A stretch of 64,000 nt of DNA from Gloeobacter kilaueensis JS1 (GTDB taxonomy: Bacteria > Cyanobacteriota > Cyanobacteriia > Gloeobacterales > Gloeobacteraceae). Where the stretch lies: the NCBI RefSeq assembly GCF_000484535.1, contig NC_022600.1, positions 2,418,001-2,482,000 of the forward strand, in the 5' to 3' direction. Made by a program: the position numbers and the translations under genes. Each line of letters begins with the position of its first letter. Position 1 is the first letter of the stretch. Of the stretch, positions 1-11,037 are shown in pieces. The notes under the pieces are model-generated. The model was given only the letters and a program-made list of their open reading frames with translations, was not told the DNA's origin and did no database searches.

Positions 1-168
1 TAGAACCGGTCCACCGATAAGCAACACCAGCCATAAGCTTGTCCCGGCTCTCCAGGAAAATCTGGCCATCGCAGCTACCCTCCGGGCTCTTCCCCTTTAA
101 TCTAGATGTAGGGGTTGAGAGCAGCATAGCTGATGATCGGCCACCAGGACAAGTGTAGAACCCTCTCG

Positions 169-1845
<1,677 letters not shown>

Positions 1846-1889
1846 TTATAGCAATCCGAGTCCGGGCTTTTGTGCGTGGAGAACGGCGC

Positions 1890-2228
1890 TCAGCTTTTGG
1901 AACCGCCCACCTGCGGACGGCCCATGCTGAAGTTGAGGACGCGGCTATCGAGGTTGTAGGCGATCTCGCCTTTTTGCAGCAGGCTACGAATAAAATTCTC
2001 AAGATCGGAGCCGATGCGCCGCAGGTTGTAGTCGCTCAGGGCCTGGCCGCTGTACTGGGCGACGAGCCGCTCGAATTCGGAGTAGACCTTCTGCAAAGCA
2101 ACGTCGTTCCAGATAAATTCGTTGTCTGGATCGATGTCGAGGGTGAGCTTGCGGTCGCTCGGGTAGAGCACTTCGGCCTGGACCTCGGCGGCGAAGATGT
2201 GGACGTGGCGCGTGGTGGATTTGAGCAT
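1890..2228 (-). CDS. ndhM: NAD(P)H-quinone oxidoreductase subunit M
   Basis: Encodes a peripheral subunit of the cyanobacterial NDH-1 complex, which passes electrons from ferredoxin to plastoquinone in respiration and cyclic electron flow. The 112-residue protein is nearly all one NdhM domain. Typical stretches are KSTTRHVHIFAAEV at the start, LDIDPDNEFIW in the middle and YNLRRIGSDLENFIRSLLQ toward the end. A longer open frame continues upstream through typA on the other strand; I use the internal ATG at 2228, where the family normally begins. The gene is divergent from typA across 138 bases, which must hold both promoters. NdhM is restricted to oxygenic phototrophs and is strong evidence that this is a cyanobacterium. 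Confidence 0.95.
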   Translation of the reverse strand: MLKSTTRHVHIFAAEVQAEVLYPSDRKLTLDIDPDNEFIWNDVALQKVYSEFERLVAQYSGQALSDYNLRRIGSDLENFIRSLLQKGEIAYNLDSRVLNFSMGRPQVGGSKS

Positions 2229-2366
2229 GAGCGTCGCTATTTTTATAAATTTTAACACCGGCTCTCTGTCCCGCAGGATTCGCTGCCCGAAGCAGCCGCA
2301 ACGGGCCGAAAATGCTAGCATGGGTTTGTCTAAACTTTTGTAAAACCAGGCTTCGAGCACCATCCA

Positions 2367-4175
2367 ATGGAAACCAACCGTCTGAGTCCTGCTCAGATCC
2401 GCAACATCGCGATCATCGCCCACGTCGATCACGGCAAGACGACCCTGGTCGATGCACTCCTCAAACAGTCCGGCATCTTCCGCGACAACGAGGTGGTGGA
2501 GACCTGCGTGATGGACTCGAACGACCTCGAGCGCGAGCGCGGGATCACGATTCTGGCCAAGAACACGGCGGTGCGCTACCGCGATCATCTGATTAACATC
2601 GTCGATACTCCTGGCCACGCCGATTTTGGCGGCGAGGTCGAGCGCGTACTGGGCATGGTCGAGGGCTGTCTTTTGATCGTCGATGCCAACGAAGGCCCGA
2701 TGCCCCAGACCCGCTTCGTCCTTAAAAAAGCGCTCGAAAAGGGCCTCAAGCCCATCTTGCTCGTCAACAAGATCGACCGGCCCCAGGCGGATCCGCACCG
2801 GGCGATCGACAAGGTGCTCGACTTATTTATCGAACTGGGAGCCGACGACGATCAAGTCGATTTTCCGGTCCTCTACGCCTCCGGGCTGGCGGGTTTTGCC
2901 AAAAACGAACTGGCCGACGAATCCAAGGACATGCAGCCATTGTTCGAGGCGATCCTCCGCCACGTCCCGTCCCCGGTGGGCAACCCCGACAAGCCTTTGC
3001 AATTGCAGGTGACCACCCTCGACTACTCCGAGTACCTGGGCCGGATCGTAATCGGCAAGATCCACAACGGTGTCCTGCGCGCCGGTGAGACGATCGCCAT
3101 CGTCAAAGATTCCGGACAGATCCAGCGCGGCAAGGTGGCCAAACTTTTTGGCTTCGAGGGCTTGAGCCGCACCGAACTGGCAGAGGCATCGGCGGGCAAC
3201 ATCGTGGCGGTGGCGGGTTTTGCCGACGCCAACATCGGCGAGACGCTCACAAGCGCCGATCATCCCGAGGCGCTACCGCTGATTCGCGTCGATGAACCGA
3301 CATTGCAGATGACCTTCTCGGTCAACGACTCGCCCTTCGCCGGCCAGGAAGGCAAGTACGTCACCAGCCGCAAACTGCGCGAGCGGCTTTATAAAGAACT
3401 GGAGACCAACGTCTCGCTTCGGGTCGAAGACACCGACTCGCCCGATCGCTTTTTGGTCTCCGGGCGCGGCGAATTGCACCTGGGCATTCTTATCGAGACG
3501 ATGCGCCGCGAGGGCTACGAGTTTCAAGTCTCCAAGCCCCGCGTCATCTTCCGGGTGGTGGACGGCCAGGTCTACGAGCCCTTTGAGCTACTGGTACTCG
3601 ATGTTCCCGACGACACTGCCGGTGGTTGCATCTCCAACCTGGGCCGCCGCCGGGCCGAGATGCAGAACATGCAGAGCTTCGGCAATGGCCGCACCCAGCT
3701 CGAATTTGTAATCCCGGCCCGTGGTCTGATGGGCTTTCGCTCCGAGTGCCTGCGCCTGACGCGGGGCGAGGGGATCATGAGCCATTCTTTTGTTGACTAC
3801 CGCCCCTCGGTAGGCGAGATGGAAACCCTCAGAAACGGCGTGCTCGTTGCCTTTGAAGAGGGAGAGGCCACCTACTACGCGCTGCAGAACGCCGAGGACC
3901 GGGGTCTGTTTTTTATCACCCCCGGCACCCGCGTCTATGCGGGCATGATCATCGGTGAGAACAACCGCCAGCAGGACCTCGAACTCAACATCTGCAAGAC
4001 CAAAAAGCTCACCAACATGCGCTCCGCCGGCGGTGAGGAACTGGTGCAGCTCAAGACGCCCATGATCATGAGCCTCGAGCGCGCCCTCGAGTACATCAAC
4101 GACGACGAACTGGTAGAGGTGACGCCCCGATCGATCCGCCTGCGCAAGCTGGCCCTCAAGGCTGCCCGCAAATAA
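2367..4175 (+). CDS. typA: Translational GTPase TypA/BipA
   Basis: Ribosome-associated GTPase of the EF-G/LepA superfamily, linked in other bacteria to stress and low-temperature ribosome assembly. All G motifs are visible in the first 170 residues: AHVDHGKTT (P-loop), RERGITI (switch I), [12 protein letters not shown] (switch II) and NKIDR. The EF-G-like domains and the TypA-specific C-terminal domain follow, giving 602 residues, normal for the family. The ATG at 2367 follows a TTGTAAAAC stretch with no strong ribosome binding site. Divergent from ndhM; msrA follows 59 bases downstream on the same strand. Confidence 0.97.
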   Translation: METNRLSPAQIRNIAIIAHVDHGKTTLVDALLKQSGIFRDNEVVETCVMDSNDLERERGITILAKNTAVRYRDHLINIVDTPGHADFGGEVERVLGMVEGCLLIVDANEGPMPQTRFVLKKALEKGLKPILLVNKIDRPQADPHRAIDKVLDLFIELGADDDQVDFPVLYASGLAGFAKNELADESKDMQPLFEAILRHVPSPVGNPDKPLQLQVTTLDYSEYLGRIVIGKIHNGVLRAGETIAIVKDSGQIQRGKVAKLFGFEGLSRTELAEASAGNIVAVAGFADANIGETLTSADHPEALPLIRVDEPTLQMTFSVNDSPFAGQEGKYVTSRKLRERLYKELETNVSLRVEDTDSPDRFLVSGRGELHLGILIETMRREGYEFQVSKPRVIFRVVDGQVYEPFELLVLDVPDDTAGGCISNLGRRRAEMQNMQSFGNGRTQLEFVIPARGLMGFRSECLRLTRGEGIMSHSFVDYRPSVGEMETLRNGVLVAFEEGEATYYALQNAEDRGLFFITPGTRVYAGMIIGENNRQQDLELNICKTKKLTNMRSAGGEELVQLKTPMIMSLERALEYINDDELVEVTPRSIRLRKLALKAARK

Positions 4176-4234
4176 GATCGATCCACCAGCCCCTGCCCCA
4201 CGAATACTTTATAGAACCTCCTGGAGGGATCGCC

Positions 4235-4897
4235 ATGTGGTTGTTCGACAAGCTCGACACCAAAATCAAGATGCCCAGTCCCGAGCAGGCGCTGCCGGGC
4301 CGCCAGCAAAAGATGCCCGTGCCCGAAAAGCACTTCGTCAACGGCCATCCGCTGGTGCCACCTTTTGCTGAAGGATACCAGACGGCCATCTTTGGCCTGG
4401 GCTGTTTCTGGGGGGCCGAGCGCAAGTTCTGGCAGACGCCCGGCGTCTACACCACCGCCGTCGGTTACGCCGGTGGCTACACGCCCAACCCCACCTACCG
4501 GGAAGTCTGCACCGGCAAGACCGGCCACAACGAAGTCGTGCTCGTCGTCTTCGATCCGGCAGCGGTGAGCTACGAGGAACTGTTAAAAGTCTTCTGGGAA
4601 AGCCACGATCCGACCCAGGGGATGCGCCAGGGCAACGATGCCGGCACCCAGTACCGCTCGGGCATCTACACCACCACCCCCGCACAAAAACGGCTGGCCG
4701 AAGCTTCCCGCGACGCCTATCAGGCGCTCCTGACAAAGGCCGGTTTCGGTGAAATCACCACCGAAATCCTCGACGCGCCCGCGTTCTACTACGCGGAGGA
4801 CTACCACCAGCAGTACCTGGCCAAAAATCCCAACGGCTACTGCGGTCTGGGCGGCACTGGCGTCGGTTGCCCGGTGGGGCTATTCGAGAACGCCTAG
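4235..4897 (+). CDS. msrA: Peptide-methionine (S)-S-oxide reductase
   Basis: Repairs oxidised methionine (S-sulfoxide) in proteins using thioredoxin-type reductant. The catalytic motif GCFWG is at residues 56-60 with Cys57 as the nucleophile. [21 protein letters not shown] follows as in the family, and the C-terminus [11 protein letters not shown] supplies the likely resolving cysteines. It has 220 residues, with about 45 N-terminal residues before the core, as is common in cyanobacterial and plant forms. The start is supported by CTGGAGGGATCGCC just upstream. It runs convergently toward the ABC transporter genes, with only 20 bases between stops and no clear terminator. Confidence 0.96.
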   Translation: MWLFDKLDTKIKMPSPEQALPGRQQKMPVPEKHFVNGHPLVPPFAEGYQTAIFGLGCFWGAERKFWQTPGVYTTAVGYAGGYTPNPTYREVCTGKTGHNEVVLVVFDPAAVSYEELLKVFWESHDPTQGMRQGNDAGTQYRSGIYTTTPAQKRLAEASRDAYQALLTKAGFGEITTEILDAPAFYYAEDYHQQYLAKNPNGYCGLGGTGVGCPVGLFENA

Positions 4898-4917
4898 AAC
4901 GATTGCAAGTCGTGTGT

Positions 4918-5706
4918 TTATGCTCCCATGCCCGAGTACTGCTTGAGGCCGCGCCGCCAGAGCCAGCGGTTCAGCCCAAAAAAGAGAATCCCCCAGAGGA
5001 ACATCACCAGCAGCCCCCGTGGCCAGTTGACTGGTAATCCGGCGATGACGCTGGCTGGAAAGTAGACCAGGTACGGAAAAGGGGTCCAGAGGGCGATCTC
5101 GCGCACGACGGGAGGAAAGATCGTCAAAGGAGCGATGAGGCCCGAAAGATAGGCGTAGCAGAGAAACCACAGTTCTTCGATCGCACTGGCCCGCTCGGTC
5201 CAGAAGGCGAGCAGGGCAAAGGTGTACTGAATCAAAAAGCGCAGGGCAAAGACGAGCACCGCCAGAGCGGCGAAGGCGAGGGCGTTGCGCCAGTCCGGTA
5301 TCCAGAAGGCACTCGGGTAGAGCAAGAAAAAAAGCCCGACCAGGAGCACGATAAAGGGCAGCCGTGCCAGTCTTTCGCTCACGTGGCCTGCGACGTGCCG
5401 CCAGACCGGGTCGATAGGCTGGAGCAGGTAGGAGGAGAGCCGCCCTTCGACGACTTCCCGCTCGAACTCCCAGACCACCCAGACGACGGTGAGCTGGCGG
5501 ACGACAAAGACGGCGATAAAGTAACGGGCAAAATCGAGCGGCCCCAGGCCAAAGCGTCCGCCCTGGGCCGCCTGGGTCCACAGTCCCAACAAGATAATCG
5601 GCAGCGAGCCGGAGAGCGCCCAAAGTAACAGTTCCGCCCGGTACTCGAGCATGTAGGCGTACTGCACGGCGAGCAGCGTGCGGGTCTTATGCCACAGATC
5701 GTTCAA
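4918..5706 (-). CDS. ABC-2 type transporter permease
   Basis: Integral membrane subunit of an ABC exporter; the substrate is unknown. The 262-residue protein has about six hydrophobic segments, for example residues 28-45, 60-78, 110-130 and 140-170, and ends with a short basic tail. Composition and length fit the ABC-2 permeases that pair with NatA-type ATPases in cyanobacteria. The start codon overlaps the end of the upstream ATPase gene by 4 bases, so the two subunits are translationally coupled. Related systems often have two different permeases; only one is present here, so a partner may lie elsewhere or this one may form a homodimer. Confidence 0.85.
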   Translation of the reverse strand: MNDLWHKTRTLLAVQYAYMLEYRAELLLWALSGSLPIILLGLWTQAAQGGRFGLGPLDFARYFIAVFVVRQLTVVWVVWEFEREVVEGRLSSYLLQPIDPVWRHVAGHVSERLARLPFIVLLVGLFFLLYPSAFWIPDWRNALAFAALAVLVFALRFLIQYTFALLAFWTERASAIEELWFLCYAYLSGLIAPLTIFPPVVREIALWTPFPYLVYFPASVIAGLPVNWPRGLLVMFLWGILFFGLNRWLWRRGLKQYSGMGA

Positions 5707-6686
5707 TTGACGCTCCCGGTCGAGAAGACTTTGCCGATCACCTCGTCGATGGGCGGATCGCTCACTTTGAGATCGACCACCTGCAGTTCCGCCAGGAGCC
5801 GGGCGACGGTGCGGGTGAGGCTGTCGCGCTCAACTAGAAACCGCGCCTCGCACCTGGCGAGCATCTCGACTTCGCCAAAGCCCACCAGTTCCGCCTCGCT
5901 GTAGGGACGGCCAAATTCGGCGCGCACCTCGCGGTAGGGCGCAAAGCGATCGAGCAGGCCGTCGAGGCTGCCGTCGTAGATGAGCCGCCCCTTGTGGATG
6001 AGGAGCACGCGCTTGCAAAGGGCGGTGATGTCGGCCATGTAGTGGCTGGTGAGCAGCACCGTCGCCCCGTAGCGCTCGTTGTACTCTTTGAGAAACGTGC
6101 GCACGGCGGTCTGGGCGTTGACATCGAGACCCAGGGTGGGTTCGTCGAGAAAGAGCACCGCCGGTCGATGCAACAGGGCGGCGAGCAATTCTGCCTTCAT
6201 CCGCTCACCCAACGACAGCTTGCGCACTGGCTGGGTAAGTTTGTCGGCAAGGGCGAGCATCTCGCTCAGTTCCCCGACGCGCTCGGTATAGTCGCGGTCG
6301 CTCAGGCCGTAGACGGCGGCGTTGACTTTCAGCGAATCGAGGGCCGGTAGATCCCAGATGAGTTGCTGCTTCTGGCCCATGACCAGGGTGATCTTGCTCA
6401 AGAAGGCCGCCTCGCGCCGAAAAGGGACGAAGCCCGCCACCTCGACACTGCCCCCAGAAGGATAGATAAGCCCGGTGAGCATCTTGAGCGTCGTCGTCTT
6501 GCCCGCTCCGTTCGCCCCCAAAAAGCCCACCACCTCGCCCGGCTCGATGGCGAAGGAGACCTTCTGAACCGCCTCCACCAACCTGTACTTGCGGCGCAAA
6601 AAATGGCGGAGCGTGCCAACAAGGCCCGGTTCCTTGTCGGCGACCGGATAAACCTTGCTCAAATTCTCGCTTCGGATGATCGCCAT
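5703..6686 (-). CDS. ABC transporter ATP-binding protein (NatA-like exporter)
   Basis: Cytoplasmic ATPase that drives the permease encoded directly downstream. In the roughly 327-residue protein, the Walker A motif is GANGAGKTT, the Q-loop is MGQKQQLIWDLP, the signature is the variant LSLGERMK, and Walker B is VLFLDEPTLGLD followed by TSHYM (H-loop). The C-terminal about 100 residues form an extension usual in ABC-2 exporters. I choose the ATG at 6686 (MAIIRSENLSKVYPV); the open frame continues 24 codons upstream but those residues do not look like the family. Divergent from the dehydrogenase gene at 6859. Confidence 0.9.
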   Translation of the reverse strand: MAIIRSENLSKVYPVADKEPGLVGTLRHFLRRKYRLVEAVQKVSFAIEPGEVVGFLGANGAGKTTTLKMLTGLIYPSGGSVEVAGFVPFRREAAFLSKITLVMGQKQQLIWDLPALDSLKVNAAVYGLSDRDYTERVGELSEMLALADKLTQPVRKLSLGERMKAELLAALLHRPAVLFLDEPTLGLDVNAQTAVRTFLKEYNERYGATVLLTSHYMADITALCKRVLLIHKGRLIYDGSLDGLLDRFAPYREVRAEFGRPYSEAELVGFGEVEMLARCEARFLVERDSLTRTVARLLAELQVVDLKVSDPPIDEVIGKVFSTGSVN

Positions 6687-6858
6687 ACTCCAACTGTAGT
6701 GGCCCGGAGCACTCCCAGGCCGGGGAAGGACAAACCGCCAGGCAAGAAAATGTAGCAAAAGATACCGAGTATGACGTTCTGTTGCCGCCCCTTTCGCCGG
6801 GGATCAAAAGTTTTGTAGCATTAGATACGGAATTAAACTTCTCGCCAAGGAAAGCCGT

Positions 6859-8136
6859 ATGGTTATCAGTCTCGATGAATCGCCGAACCCGGCCTACATC
6901 TGTCCGGCGGATATTGCCTGCACCAACCTCGATCGCGCCGCACAGATCCTGCAGTTAGATCCGGGAGCGGTGGAAGTGCTGCGCACGCCCCATCGGGTGT
7001 TGACGGTTTCGATACCGGTGCGGATGGACGACGGCCAGATTCACGTCTTTGCCGGCCATCGGGTGCAGCACTGCAACATTCTCGGTCCCTACAAGGGCGG
7101 GATGCGCTATCACCCGAGCGTGACATTGAGAGAAGTGTCGTCGCTCGCGATGTTGATGACCTGGAAATGTGCGCTGTTGGGCATTCCCTACGGTGGGGCC
7201 AAAGGCGGCATCGCCGTCGATCCGCAAGCGCTTTCGGCGGGCGAACTGGAGCGGCTCACCCGCCGCTTTACGAGCGAACTGGTGCGCGACATCGGGCCGC
7301 AAATCGACATTCCCGCGCCGGACGTGGGCACCGGGGCGCGGGAGATGGCCTGGATGATGGACACCTACTCGATGAGCGTCGGGCACGCCTCGCCGGGGGT
7401 GGTGACGGGCAAGCCCCTCAGCGTCGGCGGCTCGAAGGGGCGCGACGCTGCTACCGGGCGGGGGGTGGTGATTGCCTCGCGCGAGGCGCTTCTCACCGGC
7501 AAAAAGAGTCTGCGCGGCGCGACGATCGCCATTCAGGGCTTTGGCAAGGTTGGCAAAGCTGCCGCCCTGATTTTTGAGCAGGAGGGAGCGCGGGTGATCG
7601 CCGTCTCCGACGCCTCCGGTGGCCGCTACGACCCGGAGGGGCTGGATATCGAGCGGCTCGCCGACTACGTGCGCGACGGCAGCCGCCTGATCAACTCTTC
7701 GCAAGGCCAGTTCATCTCGAATGCGGAGTTGCTGACCCTCGAGTGCGACGTGCTCGTTCCTGCGGCCCTCGAAAACCAGATTACCGAGGCGAACGCTGCC
7801 CAGGTGCGCGCCCGGATCGTCGCGGAAGGGGCAAATGCGCCGGTGACAATCGAGGCGGACCGCATTCTGGAGGAGCGGGGCGTCACCGTTTTGCCGGATA
7901 TTCTCGCCAACGCCGGTGGCGTCGTGGTGAGCTACCTCGAATGGGTACAGGGGCTGTCGTACCTGTTCTGGGACGAGGAAAAGGTCAACCTCGAACTGGA
8001 GAAGTTGATGGTCGCCGCCTACACCCGCGTCCTGCAGCAGGCCGTCAAGTTCCGCCTGCCCCTCAGACCCGCCGCCTATACCCTCGCTGTGGGCAGGGTC
8101 GTCGAGGCGTTCAACCAGCGCGGCCTCTATCCGTGA
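6859..8136 (+). CDS. gdhA: Glu/Leu/Phe/Val dehydrogenase (glutamate dehydrogenase type)
   Basis: Oxidatively deaminates an amino acid, most likely glutamate, or runs in reverse to assimilate ammonium. The 425-residue protein has the dimerisation/catalytic domain first, with YKGGMRYHP and GAKGGI carrying the active-site lysines, and PAPDVGTG. A Rossmann domain follows with QGFGKVGKAAAL near residue 225. GRDAATGRGV and EGANAPVT complete the signature. Length and order are normal. Substrate specificity cannot be fixed by reading alone; the overall resemblance is to glutamate dehydrogenases of the 420-residue class. A GC-rich hairpin follows the stop. Confidence 0.92.
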   Translation: MVISLDESPNPAYICPADIACTNLDRAAQILQLDPGAVEVLRTPHRVLTVSIPVRMDDGQIHVFAGHRVQHCNILGPYKGGMRYHPSVTLREVSSLAMLMTWKCALLGIPYGGAKGGIAVDPQALSAGELERLTRRFTSELVRDIGPQIDIPAPDVGTGAREMAWMMDTYSMSVGHASPGVVTGKPLSVGGSKGRDAATGRGVVIASREALLTGKKSLRGATIAIQGFGKVGKAAALIFEQEGARVIAVSDASGGRYDPEGLDIERLADYVRDGSRLINSSQGQFISNAELLTLECDVLVPAALENQITEANAAQVRARIVAEGANAPVTIEADRILEERGVTVLPDILANAGGVVVSYLEWVQGLSYLFWDEEKVNLELEKLMVAAYTRVLQQAVKFRLPLRPAAYTLAVGRVVEAFNQRGLYP

Positions 8137-8141
8137 AGCCA

Positions 8142-8162
8142 CTACCGGGACAAACCCGGTAG
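8142..8162 (+). terminator. Possible terminator hairpin after gdhA
   Basis: An 8-bp perfect stem (CTACCGGG / CCCGGTAG) with a 5-base loop begins 5 bases after the gdhA stop. There is no T-run behind it, so it could be a factor-dependent terminator or an mRNA 3' end stabiliser rather than a classic intrinsic terminator. Confidence 0.45.
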
Positions 8163-8287
8163 CTTCCAGCCCTTGCGAGCCAGACCTTCCTTGGCACTCC
8201 CGCTCCCTTACGGAGAGGATTGCCTGCCCGCTGTCCTTTGGGGATGCCCCTTCTGCTAAAGTTGGAGGGGCAATCGCGGGGCAGCGG

Positions 8288-8752
8288 GTGGTTTCTGTTT
8301 TGGGATTGGATGTAGGCAGCAAGCGCATCGGCGTGGCCGGTTCTGACCCCACCGGTCTGATTGCCAGCGGTCTTGAGACGCTCGTGCGCTCCGAACTGAG
8401 CACAGACCTGGAGGTGATTCGCGCCTGGGTGGACCGGCGGCGGGCGCAGGCGGTGGTCATCGGTCTGCCGCGCAACATGAATGGCTCGCTCGGCCCCCAG
8501 GCCCACCGCATCCGCTACTTCGGCCAGCAGCTGGCCCAGGTGATCGATGTGCCGATTCACTACGTCGATGAACGCCTCTCCACCGTCCAGGCTGGGCGCT
8601 CGCTCCAGGGAGTCTCCGCTTCCCGACGCAAGGCACTCATCGACCAGCAGGCGGCTGCGATCATTCTTCAACAGTGGCTCGACACGCGCCGCTGGCAACA
8701 AGATCCCAATCAGGAATCCCCAGATGAGCGACACACTAACGCTGAAAGATGA
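8288..8752 (+). CDS. ruvX: Putative pre-16S rRNA nuclease / Holliday junction resolvase-like protein
   Basis: Member of the YqgF/RuvX family with an RNase H-like fold, implicated in trimming pre-16S rRNA. The N-terminus SVLGLDVGSKRIGVAGSDP is the family signature with the first catalytic Asp; VVIGLPRNMNG and YVDERLST supply further conserved acidic residues. It has 154 residues, near the usual length. The start is GTG. The 3' end overlaps the next gene by 29 bases, indicating an operon with the DUF3727 gene and mltG. Confidence 0.92.
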   Translation: MVSVLGLDVGSKRIGVAGSDPTGLIASGLETLVRSELSTDLEVIRAWVDRRRAQAVVIGLPRNMNGSLGPQAHRIRYFGQQLAQVIDVPIHYVDERLSTVQAGRSLQGVSASRRKALIDQQAAAIILQQWLDTRRWQQDPNQESPDERHTNAER

Positions 8753-9272
8753 AGCGGGCCGGACTCTCGCCTGTGAGCTGGTCACAGAACTGGAGATCGA
8801 CGGCGCGCAGTACGGGCTGGTCGTTCCCCAGGCGACACCGGTCCGATTGATGGCCTGGGAAGCTGCCGACGACGAGGACGGCAACGGCGAGGAGGAGGAT
8901 ACCCTGCTTGCGGACCTCGACGACGAGGAGATCGAGCGGGTCTTTCAGACCGCCAGGGCGGTCCTGGCCGAGCAGGATCTCAAGCTGGTCGATTCGGCCT
9001 ACCTGCTTATCGTCGAGGGCGACATTCCCAACGCCGACGAGGCCGAGTTTTATTCGATCGCCGACGACGAGGACAACGAAGAAGAAGAAGAGTACCAGTT
9101 GCTTGAAGAATTTTTCTTTGAGGACCGCCGCTACGGCATCTTTACACCCCTCGACCCGGTGATGCTCTTTGTCGAGTTGCCTGCGGAGGGCGAGCCGAGG
9201 GTTCTCGAACCGGAGGAGACCGCCCGCTTGATGCCGAACTTTGAAGAGGCGCTGCTCGATCTGGCGGAGTAG
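8724..9272 (+). CDS. DUF3727 (DUF1292-like) acidic protein
   Basis: Cyanobacterial and plastid-lineage protein of unknown function, 182 residues and strikingly acidic. The N-terminal half resembles DUF1292 (TLTLKDEAGRTLACELV, then YGLVVPQATPVRLM). Two acidic runs are centred near residues 50-65 and 110-125, and a C-terminal DUF3727-like part follows (EFFFEDRRYGIFTPLDPVMLF). The open frame extends upstream inside ruvX, but ATG 8724 with AGGAATCCCC ahead of it starts where the domain starts. It sits between ruvX and mltG with overlaps on both sides, so the three are almost certainly one transcript. Confidence 0.85.
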   Translation: MSDTLTLKDEAGRTLACELVTELEIDGAQYGLVVPQATPVRLMAWEAADDEDGNGEEEDTLLADLDDEEIERVFQTARAVLAEQDLKLVDSAYLLIVEGDIPNADEAEFYSIADDEDNEEEEEYQLLEEFFFEDRRYGIFTPLDPVMLFVELPAEGEPRVLEPEETARLMPNFEEALLDLAE

Positions 9273-10303
9273 TGTTCTGCCGGCGGCTACTGCTATTACT
9301 TGTGCTGGCCGGTTGTGCCCTTGCTGGGGGCTGGTTCTGGGCCGCTCAGCCCCCCGAGCGCACCCGGCCCGTGCGCGTCGTCGTCATAGCCGGTAGCGGC
9401 AGCCTGCGCATCGGCGAACAGCTCGCTGCTGCCAAAGCAATCCGGTCGAGCTGGGCTTTTTGGGCGCTGGTCCGCTTCAAAGGCTGGCAGGACCAGCTCA
9501 AAGCCGGTACCTACGAAATTCCGCCGGGCCGCTCGCTTGAGGCCGTTGCCGAGCAGATCCGCAAGGGGGAGACGCTGCGCTTTCGCTACCGCATCCTCGA
9601 AGGCTGGAATACGCTTCAGATGGCCCGCTACTTTGAGCAACTGGGCTACTTCAAGATAGAAGATTTTCTGCGGCTCACAAGAGGCCCGCAGATGCTCCGC
9701 CCCCCCTGGTTGCCCGCCGGGATCGACCGGCTAGAAGGGTTTCTTTTTCCTGACACTTACGATCTTCCAGCTGAGAAACTGAGCGCCCGCACCGCCGTCA
9801 CCCAGATGCTGGGTGCCTTCGAGCGATTGGCTCTGCCCCTCTACCGCACCCAGCCCGATCCGCCTCGATCGCTGAATGAATGGGTCACCCTCGCCAGTCT
9901 GGTCGAAAAGGAGGCAGCGGTGAGCGAAGAGCGCGCGGTCATCGCCGGGGTCTTTGTGAACCGCCTGCGCATCAACATGCCCCTTGCCTCCGATCCGACC
10001 GTCGAGTACGCCTTTGGTATCCGCCAGAGCGCCGAGCGGCCCCTCACCTACGCCCAGGTACGCCAGCCTTCGCCCTACAACACCTACATCCAGCCTGGCC
10101 TGCCCCCGACTCCCATCGCCTCGCCGGGGCTTGCCAGCCTGAGGGCTGCCCTCCAACCGGCTTTGACGCCCTACCTGTACTTTGTCGCCCGCTACGACGG
10201 CACCCACGTCTTCAGCCGCACCGAGGCCGAGCACGAGCAGGCCAAAAAACGCATCCGCGCCGAGCGGCTGGCCCGCCGGGGCGCAGTTGGAGCCGGGCGT
10301 TAG
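9272..10303 (+). CDS. mltG: Endolytic peptidoglycan transglycosylase MltG
   Basis: Membrane-anchored lytic transglycosylase that cleaves nascent glycan strands and limits their length. A hydrophobic anchor spans about residues 4-20 of 343. The YceG/MltG domain contains LASLVEKEAAVSEER with the catalytic Glu, FVNRLRINMPLASDPTVEYAFG, and the closing PSPYNTYIQPGLPPTPIASPG, all typical of the family. The GTG start overlaps the preceding stop by one base (TAGTG), which implies coupled translation with the DUF3727 gene. Confidence 0.94.
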   Translation: MFCRRLLLLLVLAGCALAGGWFWAAQPPERTRPVRVVVIAGSGSLRIGEQLAAAKAIRSSWAFWALVRFKGWQDQLKAGTYEIPPGRSLEAVAEQIRKGETLRFRYRILEGWNTLQMARYFEQLGYFKIEDFLRLTRGPQMLRPPWLPAGIDRLEGFLFPDTYDLPAEKLSARTAVTQMLGAFERLALPLYRTQPDPPRSLNEWVTLASLVEKEAAVSEERAVIAGVFVNRLRINMPLASDPTVEYAFGIRQSAERPLTYAQVRQPSPYNTYIQPGLPPTPIASPGLASLRAALQPALTPYLYFVARYDGTHVFSRTEAEHEQAKKRIRAERLARRGAVGAGR

Positions 10304-10335
10304 CTGGTAGAATCGAAAAAGTTTTTGTGCGACGG

Positions 10336-10869
10336 ATGGCTGGTAAATCGCTGCTGCGGCCCGACTTGATCGTTGCGGGGCCCGTCTCGGAGCTGAGCTT
10401 CGAGTGGCTCAAACAGCGCCACGTCGCCGGGCTCATCCTCGATCTCGACGACACGCTGCTCGCCCTGGGTGAGCAGATCGTCAACACAAAAGTGATGGAT
10501 TGGGTGGCCCGCGCCCGGCTGGAGTTCAATCTCTGGATCGTGAGCAACAACCCCAACCGGCCCTTTATCGAGTCGATTGCCCTCTCGCTGTCGTTGCCCT
10601 ATGTCAACCGGGCAGCCAAACCGTCGCGCCGCGCCCTGCGCCGGGTGCTCGAAGAGATGCAACTGCTTCCCGAGCAGGTGGCGATCGTCGGCGACCGGTT
10701 GCTCACCGATGTGCTGGCCGGCAATCGCCTCGGCCTTGTCACCGTTCTGGTCGAACCACCGGGACCCAGCCGGATACTGCGCGGTCGCCTGCTGCGAGCA
10801 GTGGAGCGCCTGGTCTTTCCGGACGTTCTGATTCGGCCTACTGGCAATCCCTCCGTAGGCAGATCTTAA
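10336..10869 (+). CDS. YqeG-family HAD phosphatase
   Basis: HAD superfamily hydrolase (subfamily IIIA) of the YqeG group, about 177 residues. Motif I is DLDDT (residues about 35-39), motif II lies in IVSNN, and motif III/IV is GDRLLTDVLAGNRLG. The family is related to the mitochondrial phosphatidylglycerophosphate phosphatase GEP4/PTPMT-like HAD group, so a role in phosphatidylglycerol synthesis is possible; this is inference. The frame is open far upstream inside mltG; ATG 10336 is the first sensible start, with a GTG 9 bases earlier as an alternative. Confidence 0.85.
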   Translation: MAGKSLLRPDLIVAGPVSELSFEWLKQRHVAGLILDLDDTLLALGEQIVNTKVMDWVARARLEFNLWIVSNNPNRPFIESIALSLSLPYVNRAAKPSRRALRRVLEEMQLLPEQVAIVGDRLLTDVLAGNRLGLVTVLVEPPGPSRILRGRLLRAVERLVFPDVLIRPTGNPSVGRS

Positions 10870-10954
10870 GAAAAACTGTGGTTCTACCAGGCAGGGTGTT
10901 TTTTGGGCGTAGTATGTATTCTTGATAGAGATGGGGCTTGGATTTATAGCCCTA

Positions 10955-11019
10955 ACCCATAAATCCCTGCTAAATTTTCGGGGCCAGGTTCTCTCCTTTC
11001 GGAGGCAACCTGGTTTTTT
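10955..11019 (+). ncRNA. Candidate ~65-nt small RNA or attenuated leader
   Basis: A good sigma70-like promoter is visible just upstream: TTGATA at 10922-10927, a 17-base spacer, then TATAGC at 10945-10950. A transcript starting near 10955 would run about 65 nt and end at a strong intrinsic terminator at 10984-11019. It lies between yqeG and the gene at 11038, whose start is only 18 bases after the T-run. It could therefore be a free-standing small RNA or a leader that controls that gene. I do not recognise it as a named RNA family. Confidence 0.4.
10984..11019 (+). terminator. Intrinsic terminator
   Basis: A perfect CCAGGTT / AACCTGG stem encloses a second short stem (CTCC tttc GGAG) and is followed immediately by six T residues. 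This is the clearest intrinsic terminator in the left part of the window. Confidence 0.8.
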
Positions 11020-11037
11020 AATCGCTATCCTGAAGCT

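Noticed and set aside
1890-2798. A 302-codon minus-strand frame including ndhM
   Set aside because: The upstream 190 codons are antisense to the strongly conserved GTPase domain of typA and have no family resemblance; only the ndhM part is real.
6955-8511. A 518-codon frame antisense to gdhA and ruvX
   Set aside because: It mirrors the GC-rich codon pattern of two recognisable genes on the other strand and has no sensible domain.
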